Shown here: positions 50,757-64,000 of the stretch, piece after piece
How the letters are laid out: each line of letters opens with the position of its first letter
Position numbering within the stretch: position 1 is the stretch's first letter
NCBI GenBank assembly: GCA_016707895.1
Contig: JADJGV010000001.1
Coordinates: 124,001-188,000 of the forward strand
Reading direction: 5' to 3'
DNA length: 64,000 nucleotides
Source of the DNA: Myxococcales bacterium
Lineage (GTDB): Bacteria; Myxococcota_A; Polyangia; Haliangiales; Haliangiaceae
Notes under the pieces: model-generated
Seen by the model: only the letters and a program-made list of their open reading frames with translations
Databases searched by the model: none
What the model was told of the DNA's origin: nothing
Translations under genes and position numbers: made by a program

Positions 50757-52069
50757 TCGTGCGCCGCGTGCTCGTGACCGGCGCGGCGGTGCTCGTCGCG
50801 GCCGGCTGCCTCGGCCGCCGCGGCGCCGCGATCGACGATCGCGCCGTCGACGCGCGCGTCACGCTGTACCGCACCGGCGCGCTGATCGAGGAGCGGCTCG
50901 AGATCCCGGTCGACGCCAGCGGCCACGGCGCCGTGCCGTTCGCGCCGCTGGGCCTGGCGCCCGACTCGCTCGAGGTCACCGGCGAGGCGACCCCGCTGGC
51001 GAGCTGGAGCCACACCCACGCCGGCGCCGGCGACGCGGTCGTCGTGCACCTCGGCGCGCCCACCCCGGGGCGGCAGCTGGCGGTCGGCCCCGACGGCGCG
51101 ATCGCGGTCGCGACCGCCGCCGGCGTGGTCATCACCGATGCCGCCCACGTGGCCGCGCCGGCCGACGCGCTGGCGATCGCGGTGGCGCCCGGCCCGCGCG
51201 CGGTGGTCGTGCGCGCGCGCTACCGCACCGACGCGCTCGCCTGGCGCGCCAGCTACACGCTGATCGACGACGGCGATCGCCACGGCCGGCTGATCGGCGC
51301 GCTAGCCCTCGACAACCGCACCGGCCGGCAGTGGGCGCGGGCCGCGCTGACGCTGGCCGATCGCGACCTGCCGGAGCAGCCGCCGGGCGCGCTGGCCGCC
51401 GAGCGGCGGCTGTTGCGGGTGGGCCGCCCCAGCGCGATCGGCGCCGGCGCCCAGCGGATCGATCTCGGGCTGCCGGCCCGCCGCCTGCCGCTGGCCCCGG
51501 TGCTGATGTTCGATCCGGTCGGCGTCGCGCTCGACCGGCCCGGGCAGCGCCCGATCGACGAGCCCGGCTACGGCGTCGGGCCGTGGCCGACCGAGGTCGC
51601 GGTCAGCGTCGCGCCCGACCTGGCGCGGCTGTCCGACGCGCCGCTGCCGGCCGGCCCGCTGCGGATGTTCCGCGTCGATCCCGCCGGCGAGCTGGCCTGG
51701 CTCGGCGAGGGCCAGCTGGCGCCGCCGGCCGAGGGCGCGCAGCGCACCCCGGCGATCGCGGTCGGCCGCGCGACCGACGTCACCGGCCGCCGCGAGCGCA
51801 CGATGCTCGACGTCGACTACGATCGCGAGCGGCTGGTCGAGGAGTTCCGCCTGACCTTCGACAACCGCGGCGATCGCGCGGTGGCGCTGGTGGCCCGCGA
51901 GCACCTGTACCGCGGCGAGTGCTGGCAGCTGGTCTACTTCTCGACGCCCGACGTCGTGAAGGCCGGCGCGCAGCAAGTCAATTTCGGCATCACCGTCCCC
52001 GCCCGCGGCCGCGCGACGATCGGCTACCGCGTGGCCTACGCCTGGAGCAAGTCGCAGTGCAGCGATTGA
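50753..52069 (+). CDS. DUF4139-like lipoprotein (second of a pair)
   Basis: A 438-residue lipoprotein (lipobox VAAGC, Cys19) starting at the GTG that overlaps the upstream stop; GTG 50759 is an alternative. It has the same layout as its neighbour: RVTLYRTGALIEERLEIPVD, VVVRARYRTDALAWRASYTL, LDNRTGRQWARAALTLADRD and a closing NFGITVPARGRATIGYRVAY. It probably arose by duplication. Its last 13 bases overlap the start of the ABC ATPase gene, so the secreted pair and the transporter are coupled. Confidence 0.76.
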   Translation: MIVRRVLVTGAAVLVAAGCLGRRGAAIDDRAVDARVTLYRTGALIEERLEIPVDASGHGAVPFAPLGLAPDSLEVTGEATPLASWSHTHAGAGDAVVVHLGAPTPGRQLAVGPDGAIAVATAAGVVITDAAHVAAPADALAIAVAPGPRAVVVRARYRTDALAWRASYTLIDDGDRHGRLIGALALDNRTGRQWARAALTLADRDLPEQPPGALAAERRLLRVGRPSAIGAGAQRIDLGLPARRLPLAPVLMFDPVGVALDRPGQRPIDEPGYGVGPWPTEVAVSVAPDLARLSDAPLPAGPLRMFRVDPAGELAWLGEGQLAPPAEGAQRTPAIAVGRATDVTGRRERTMLDVDYDRERLVEEFRLTFDNRGDRAVALVAREHLYRGECWQLVYFSTPDVVKAGAQQVNFGITVPARGRATIGYRVAYAWSKSQCSD

Positions 52070-52788
52070 GCGTGCGCGGCCTGACCGTGCAGTACGGCCG
52101 CCGAGTGGCCGTCGACGACCTGTCCCTCGACGTCGAGGCCGGCGCGATGGTGGCGCTGCTGGGCCCCAACGGCGCCGGCAAGAGCACCGCGCTCCTGGCG
52201 ATCGCCGGCGGCCTGCGCCCGAGCAAGGGCACGATCGCGATCGCCGGCGTCGACCTCGCCGCCGATCCGCTGGCGGCCAAGCGCCAGCTCGGCCTCGCCG
52301 ATCAGCCGCCGTCCTTGTACGAGTACTTCACCGTCGCCGAGCACGTCGAGATGATCGCGATGGTGCGCGGCGCCAGCGATCGCGCCGCCGAGCGCGCGCT
52401 GCTCGATCAGCTGGGGCTGGCGGCGGTCGCCGATCGGCCGTGCCGCGAGCTGTCGTTCGGCATGCGCCAGCGGGTCGGGCTGGCCGCGGCGCTGGTCGCC
52501 GAGCCGGCGGTGATCCTGCTCGACGAGACGCTCAACGGGCTCGACCCCCACGCCGCCCGCCGGGCCCGCGCCGCGCTGGCCGCCGCCGCCGCGCGCGGCG
52601 CCGCGATCGTCATGTCGACCCACCTGCTCGACGTCGCCGAGCGTATCGCGACCCGGGTCGTGATCATGGATCAGGGCCGGATCGTCACCGACCTCGCCGG
52701 CGACGCGCTGGCGGCGCGGGTGGCGCACGGCGCGGGCGCGCTGGAAGAGCTCTACGTCGGCGTCGTCGCCGATCGCGGCGTCGCGTGA
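52057..52788 (+). CDS. ABC transporter ATP-binding protein
   Basis: A 243-residue ABC ATPase. Walker A LLGPNGAGKSTALL (about 35-48), Q-loop LADQPPSLYEYFTV, signature ELSFGMRQRVGLAAAL (SFGMR instead of SGGQ, common in CcmA/ABC-2 exporters), Walker B PAVILLDETLNGLDPHAARR and H-loop IVMSTHLLD. It starts at GTG 52057 inside the end of the DUF4139-like gene. The permease follows with a GTGA overlap. ABC-2-type export is likely; the substrate is unknown. Confidence 0.93.
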   Translation: MQRLSVRGLTVQYGRRVAVDDLSLDVEAGAMVALLGPNGAGKSTALLAIAGGLRPSKGTIAIAGVDLAADPLAAKRQLGLADQPPSLYEYFTVAEHVEMIAMVRGASDRAAERALLDQLGLAAVADRPCRELSFGMRQRVGLAAALVAEPAVILLDETLNGLDPHAARRARAALAAAAARGAAIVMSTHLLDVAERIATRVVIMDQGRIVTDLAGDALAARVAHGAGALEELYVGVVADRGVA

Positions 52789-54032
52789 TCGACGGCGCGA
52801 CGCTCCTGGGCTGGGCCGACCGCGACGAGCGCCGCCGGCGCGGCGGCCGACCGGCGACCACGCTGGTCGCCGCGATCGCCGCCGGGCTGGCCCTGGCCGC
52901 GGTCGCGGTCGCCAAGGGCGGCTGGCTCGACGGCGCGCGGCCGGTGCCGTCGCCCGGGTTCCTGATCGCGGTCGCGCTGGTGGCGATGGTGCCGACGATG
53001 ATGATGGCGCCGCACCGGATGTTCTGGCGCGCCGACGCGGCGATGGTGGCGCGGCTGCCGATCCCGGGGGCGGCGCTGTGGCAGGTGGCGCTGGTGCGCG
53101 CGCGGCGCGGCGCGCTGCTCGGCGTCGTGATCGCCGCGCCGGTCGGGGCGCTGGCGGCCGCGGCCGATCCCGCGACCGGCGCGCGGTTCGCGGCGATCGT
53201 CGGCGCGCTGGCGCTGGTCGCCGCGGCGCTGATGCCGGCGGTGTGCGTCGGCGCCGCCCACGCCGTGGCCTCGGGCCAGGCCGACGCCGCCAGCCGGGCG
53301 CTGGCCGGCGACTACGCGGTCGCGACCACGACGCTGCTGGGCGCGCTGCCGGGCGCGACCGTCGCCGGCGCGGTGATCGCCACCGCGATGACCGGCGGCT
53401 GGCTGCGCGACGGCGTCGACCCGCGCGGCTTGGCGATCCTGATCGGCCTGGCGCTGGGCGCGGTGCTCGCCGCGGCGATCGCGGCCCGCGCCGCGCCGCA
53501 GGTGATGCCGCGGGCGATGCGCGAGGTCGCCGCGCTCGATCGGCAGATCCTCGCCCACCTCGAGATCCACCGCGCGACCGGCCTCGAGCGCGCGGTCGCG
53601 GCGCGACTCGGCGGCGGCGCCGGGCCGGTGTTCGATCGGATGGCGCGGCTGCTGCGCCGGCGCTACCCGCTGTTCGCGCTGGGCGGCGCGCTGGCGGCGA
53701 TCGCGCTGGTCGCGATCGGCCTGGGCCGCCCGGCCGACGCCGATCGCTGGCTGGCCGCCGCGCTGGCCGGCGCCGGCGCGGTGGCGGTGCTGCTGGCGCG
53801 GGCCACCGCGCAGCCGGCGATCGAGCTGCCGCGGGCGTCGGCGACCTTGCCGATCGCCCCCGTCGCGATCGCCACGGCGCGCCGGACGATCGTCGGGCTG
53901 TGGCTGGCGTGGTGGCTCGCGGTGCCGGTGGTGGTGGCGATCGCCGCCAGCCCGACGCCGGCGCGCACCACGCTGTGGCTGCTCGGCGGCGGCGCGGCCG
54001 GCGCGGCGGTGGCCGCGCTGCGCCGGCGCTGA
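52785..54032 (+). CDS. ABC transporter permease-like membrane protein
   Basis: A 415-residue polytopic membrane protein starting at the GTG that overlaps the ATPase stop. Hydrophobic helices at about 26-44, 58-75, 105-122, 133-160, 180-205, 217-238, 298-317, 325-340 and 373-412 give roughly eight to ten spans. No specific family is recognised. Position directly after the ATPase makes it the cognate membrane subunit of an ABC-2-like transporter. Confidence 0.8.
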   Translation: MIDGATLLGWADRDERRRRGGRPATTLVAAIAAGLALAAVAVAKGGWLDGARPVPSPGFLIAVALVAMVPTMMMAPHRMFWRADAAMVARLPIPGAALWQVALVRARRGALLGVVIAAPVGALAAAADPATGARFAAIVGALALVAAALMPAVCVGAAHAVASGQADAASRALAGDYAVATTTLLGALPGATVAGAVIATAMTGGWLRDGVDPRGLAILIGLALGAVLAAAIAARAAPQVMPRAMREVAALDRQILAHLEIHRATGLERAVAARLGGGAGPVFDRMARLLRRRYPLFALGGALAAIALVAIGLGRPADADRWLAAALAGAGAVAVLLARATAQPAIELPRASATLPIAPVAIATARRTIVGLWLAWWLAVPVVVAIAASPTPARTTLWLLGGGAAGAAVAALRRR

Positions 54033-54046
54033 AGCGAGGTGCGCCG

Positions 54047-54979
54047 TCAGCCCGCGCTGGCGCGGGCGAACACGTGCAGCGAGCGGGCGCAGGCGTCGCC
54101 GTCGCGGCCGGCCTGGCGCAGATCGAACAGCCCGATGACCTCGGTGCGGTGGCCGGGATCGACGTTGGCGATGAACCGGGTCACCGACGAGACGATGAAG
54201 TACAGGCCGAGCCCCGCGCCGCCGGCCTCGCTGGTGCCGCGCGGCCGCCCGCGCTCGGCGCGCGCGCGCTGCAGGTGATCGACGATCGCGCCCTTCACCA
54301 GCGCGCCGAACCGATCCTCGACCGACACGGCGAAGTGGCGGCCGTCCGAGGCCCAGCGCAGCCGCGCCGGCGCCGCCACCCGCTCGAGCACGTCGGTCGG
54401 CAGCTGCGGCGCCTCGCCGCGCGCCGCCGCGGGCGCATCGTACATCGCGTTCATCAGCAGCTCGTCGACGACGCTCTCGACCCGCGCCACCATCGGCCGG
54501 CGGGCCCCGGCGTCGCGGGCCGACGCGGTCACCGCGATCAGCGCGGCGCGCTTCTCCTCGTAGCTGGCGATCTCGAGGTCGCTCACGCGCACCCCCCACG
54601 CCAGGTACTTCTCGAGGCCGAAGATGTCGCCCGAGGCCAGCTTGCCGGAGGTGACCACCAGCTCGGCGTCGTCGGGCTCGTCGTCGCCGGTGATCACGTG
54701 GTTGCAGCCGTCGGCGCGCAGGCCGTCGACCGCGCCGTCGTCGCCGAGCGACACCCCGACGACGATCATCGCGCGCCCCGAGGCCAGCGCCGCCCGCGCC
54801 GGCGCCGCCAGCGCGGCGTGGGTCGGGCCGTCGATCACCACCAGCGTGGCGTCGGCGCCGACCCCGCCGACGTCGTCGACGAACTCGACCGCCGCGCCGG
54901 CCGCGTGCAGCGATCGCCGCAGCGCCCTCCGGAGCGCCACGCTGCGAGTGACGCACACGGCACGGACGACACCGGACAT
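54047..54979 (-). CDS. Response-regulator-like / HATPase fusion protein
   Basis: A 310-residue protein. The N-terminal 120 residues resemble a degenerate receiver domain (RAVCVTRSVALRRALRRSL, LVVIDGPTHAALAAPA, RAMIVVGVSLGDDGAV) without an obvious phospho-accepting Asp pair. The C-terminal half is a GHKL ATPase of the anti-sigma type, with N-box VESVVDELLMNAMYDAP, FAVSVEDRFGAL and G-box GGAGLGLYFIVSSVTRFIAN. It may be a partner-switching kinase; a STAS-domain protein is encoded 6.6 kb downstream. It has a strong promoter and a leaderless ATG. Convergent with the ABC permease. Confidence 0.8.
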   Translation of the reverse strand: MSGVVRAVCVTRSVALRRALRRSLHAAGAAVEFVDDVGGVGADATLVVIDGPTHAALAAPARAALASGRAMIVVGVSLGDDGAVDGLRADGCNHVITGDDEPDDAELVVTSGKLASGDIFGLEKYLAWGVRVSDLEIASYEEKRAALIAVTASARDAGARRPMVARVESVVDELLMNAMYDAPAAARGEAPQLPTDVLERVAAPARLRWASDGRHFAVSVEDRFGALVKGAIVDHLQRARAERGRPRGTSEAGGAGLGLYFIVSSVTRFIANVDPGHRTEVIGLFDLRQAGRDGDACARSLHVFARASAG

Positions 54980-54987
54980 CGTGCCAG

Positions 54988-55017
54988 AGAATACCGGGCC
55001 GGTGACGACCGGGTCAA
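54988..55017 (-). promoter_or_regulatory. Promoter of the HATPase gene
   Basis: On the minus strand: TTGACC (55017-55012), 18-bp spacer, TATTCT (54993-54988), then 8 bases to the ATG at 54979. One of the best matches to a housekeeping promoter in the window. Confidence 0.65.
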
Positions 55018-55132
55018 ATCCGACGACGCTTCATGCGCGCGGCCCGGTATGGCATCCACACCTACCTGGCGACCGATCGATCAGCGCGCCGGGTTTGCGC
55101 ACCAGCCCGCCAGCCCTGTTACGATTATTTCG

Positions 55133-61459
<6,327 letters not shown>

Positions 61460-61468
61460 CGACGATGA

Positions 61469-61501
61469 CTTGGCGGCCCGCCACCTGGATCCGCCGCCAA
61501 G
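61469..61501. other. 9-bp inverted repeat after the giant TPR gene
   Basis: CTTGGCGGC (61469-61477) and GCCGCCAAG (61493-61501) with a 15-base loop, no T-run. It may be a weak terminator or mRNA-stabilising hairpin. The following 115 bases are AT-rich for this genome, contain TATGAT- and TATTAT-like hexamers, and presumably hold the promoter of the STAS gene. Confidence 0.45.
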
Positions 61502-61616
61502 AGTCGCGATATGATCAACACAAGCGGACGAGGCGATGTATTATGTGTAAGGCAGGGCACGTGCATTACGCCCTTCCGGACGTAAGGCCGCGCGAGATGG
61601 ACATGACGGAGCAGAA

Positions 61617-62570
<954 letters not shown>

Positions 62571-62587
62571 CGCCGCGCGCCGCGCGC

Positions 62588-63493
62588 TCAGGTCGTGGCT
62601 TGCCGCGCCGCGAGCTGCGCGACCAGCTGGCCGCGGTCGGTGTCGTGGGGGAGCAGCGTCACCTTGGCCGGGCTGGCCAGCAGGCGCTGCACCTCGAGCA
62701 CCTCGAACATCGCCGACGCGATCAGGGGATCGCCGCCGATCTGGCGCAGCGCCGAGCCGACGATCTCCGGGCGGATCGCCGCGGCGCGCGCGAACTCGAC
62801 CGCGGCGGTGCGATCGGCGCTCGAGGTGATCACGCTGACCTGGTTGGCGCCGTCCTGGCGGATCGCCGAGGTCACCTGGCGCAGCCGGTTGACGACCTTC
62901 TCCTCGATCTGGTGGGTCATGCCGGCGTCGCGGAAGTGCACCTTGCGGATGTAGATCGAGCCGACCTTGAAGCCCCAGTCCTGCGACCGCGGCGACACCT
63001 CGGCGCGCACGGTCTGCGACAGCTCGTGGCGATCCTCGAGCAGCCGCGACAGCTTCATGTTCGACAGGCAGCGCACGGTCGCGTTGGACACGTTGGCGTG
63101 CAGCGAGCCGCGCGGGTCCTGGTTCTTGAACAGGTACGCCACCGGATCCGAGATGAACATCTCGTACCAGACGCCGATGCCCATCGGCGCGCCCTCCTCG
63201 GAGTTGACCGGCTGCGAGCGCAGGTAGGTCTGGTCGATGCGCAGGTCGAGGACGAAGCGCTTGCCGAGCAGCGGCACCAGCAGCGCCTTGACGCCCATCT
63301 TCGGCCACAGCGAGGTCAGGCCCGGCTGGTCGTAGACCGCGGCCACCTTGCCGAACAGCGTGTAGACGTGGGCCTGCCGCTCCTGCACCACGATGTACAG
63401 GCCGAGCGTGCGCAGCACGGCCAGCACGATCGGCACCGCGACCCACCAGCCGATCATCGCCACCGCGGCCAGGAGCAGCACCGGGGCCGACAT
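62588..63493 (-). CDS. SPFH/band 7 domain membrane protein
   Basis: A 301-residue protein with an N-terminal membrane anchor (about 4-29, PVLLLAAVAMIGWWVAVPIV) and a band 7/prohibitin-like domain: YIVVQERQAHVYTLFGKVAA, KRFVLDLRIDQTYLRSQPVN, IGVWYEMFISDPVAYLFKNQ, EEKVVNRLRQVTSAIRQDG. Its ATG overlaps the stop of the upstream SPFH gene (ATGA), so the two probably form a hetero-oligomer like HflK/HflC, although no protease partner is seen. Convergent with the STAS gene. Confidence 0.88.
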   Translation of the reverse strand: MSAPVLLLAAVAMIGWWVAVPIVLAVLRTLGLYIVVQERQAHVYTLFGKVAAVYDQPGLTSLWPKMGVKALLVPLLGKRFVLDLRIDQTYLRSQPVNSEEGAPMGIGVWYEMFISDPVAYLFKNQDPRGSLHANVSNATVRCLSNMKLSRLLEDRHELSQTVRAEVSPRSQDWGFKVGSIYIRKVHFRDAGMTHQIEEKVVNRLRQVTSAIRQDGANQVSVITSSADRTAAVEFARAAAIRPEIVGSALRQIGGDPLIASAMFEVLEVQRLLASPAKVTLLPHDTDRGQLVAQLAARQATT

Positions 63494-64000
63494 CACTTCA
63501 CCTCCACGAACGCGCGGTCGGCCTTGTCGTACAGGCCGAGCTTGAGGTTGCGCAGGTAGGTGGTCAGCGCGTCGGGGCCCTGATCGCGCAGGCGCGCCAG
63601 CTGGTCGGCCAGCGCCTTGAGCGGCTCGACCTCGGCCTGGGCCCGCAGCGTCTCGATCTCGACCGCGCGCCGCGACTGCACGATCCGCTGGTCGGCGGCG
63701 GCCTGGGCCAGGCTGATGTCGCTCGAGACCTGGTTGTGGGCGGTGTTGATCGCGGCCAGCGCGCTCTCGACGTCGGGCGGCGGCGAGATCTCGGTGATCA
63801 GCGACGCGTCGAGGTGCACGCCGTAGCGGGCCACCGACGACGCGCACTCGTGGTCCATCATGTCGTTGAGCGCGCGCAGGTTCTTGCGCAGGTCGTTGAT
63901 CGAGATGCCGGAGATCGCCGAGGCGCCGGTGCGATCGGTGCCCAGCGCCAGGTCGCGGCCTTCGGTGTCGTCGCCGACCACCGCGGCCCGCGGCGGCTGC
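63493..64000 (-). CDS. SPFH/band 7 domain protein, N-terminus outside window
   Basis: The frame is open through base 64000; 168 C-terminal residues are visible. The segment has SISGISINDLRKNLRALND-like sequence (seen as ISINDLRKNLRALNDMMDHE), RYGVHLDASLITEISPPPDV, which is typical of the end of a band 7 domain, and a coiled helical tail (AAADQRIVQSRRAVEIETLR, AQAEVEPLKALADQLARL). The stop overlaps the start of the second SPFH gene. The N-terminal membrane anchor must lie beyond the window. Confidence 0.82.
   Translation of the reverse strand, partial: QPPRAAVVGDDTEGRDLALGTDRTGASAISGISINDLRKNLRALNDMMDHECASSVARYGVHLDASLITEISPPPDVESALAAINTAHNQVSSDISLAQAAADQRIVQSRRAVEIETLRAQAEVEPLKALADQLARLRDQGPDALTTYLRNLKLGLYDKADRAFVEVK

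Overview
The window is very GC-rich, densely packed DNA. Most unlinked genes start with ATG or GTG, and co-transcribed genes commonly overlap by 4 bases (ATGA or GTGA). The gene content suggests a soil or marine Myxococcota (Haliangium/Kofleriaceae-like). The evidence is many lipoproteins, giant TPR and HEAT scaffold proteins, a lectin with DUF4215-type cysteine-rich repeats, a DUF4159/VWA operon and an eCIS-type DUF4157 protein. The taxonomic call is inference from gene content and composition; no rRNA or tRNA gene was seen.

Layout. 1-3.4 kb (minus): TetR regulator, small membrane protein, HlyD/MFP adaptor and FtsX permease (cut by the window edge), an autoregulated efflux operon. 3.5-9.4 kb (plus): DUF4159 Tat protein, VWA/GATase-like membrane protein, two uncharacterised proteins and a small lipoprotein. 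9.4-10.7 kb: M18 aminopeptidase whose last codons come from a 132-bp inverted-repeat element. 10.8-14.8 kb: aerobic benzoyl-CoA (box) pathway, boxC and boxB on the minus strand and the divergent regulator boxR on the plus strand with a palindromic operator. 14.8-17.0 kb: OxyR divergent from a mycobacterial-type AhpC-AhpD peroxide defence pair. 17.3-21.3 kb: SIMPL lipoprotein, LysR/aldo-keto reductase divergent pair, SprT-like/DUF2786 protein. 21.5-29.6 kb: double-GNAT protein and a run of secreted or lipoproteins (TPR, PHM-like copper protein, metallophosphatase, outer-membrane-like protein, C-type lectin). 29.6-35.5 kb: HEAT protein with a BRCT-like C-terminus followed by a TPR protein broken by one frameshift. 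35.5-38.7 kb: dienelactone hydrolase and HrpB helicase.

38.7-43.4 kb is the most unusual part. It has a DUF4157 protein with an LRAT/papain-like C-terminal half, a small partner protein and an AAA+ ATPase of the contractile-injection-system accessory type. Next to these is a ribbon-helix-helix gene bracketed by CCCACGTGG sites, eight of them in an array with about 25-bp spacing. 43.4-45.3 kb: DUF3829 protein, a probable structured ncRNA of about 300 nt with promoter and strong terminator, and queF. 45.3-54.0 kb: a membrane P-loop NTPase/HEAT protein divergent from an operon of two DUF4139-like secreted proteins plus an ABC ATPase and permease. 54-64 kb: HATPase-type regulator, a 2108-residue TPR protein, a STAS/zinc-ribbon/TM protein and two SPFH (band 7) proteins, the last cut by the window end.

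A window-wide feature is that many genes lacking a Shine-Dalgarno sequence have a TANNNT hexamer ending 6-8 bases before the start codon. This implies largely leaderless transcription and helped choose several GTG and TTG starts.
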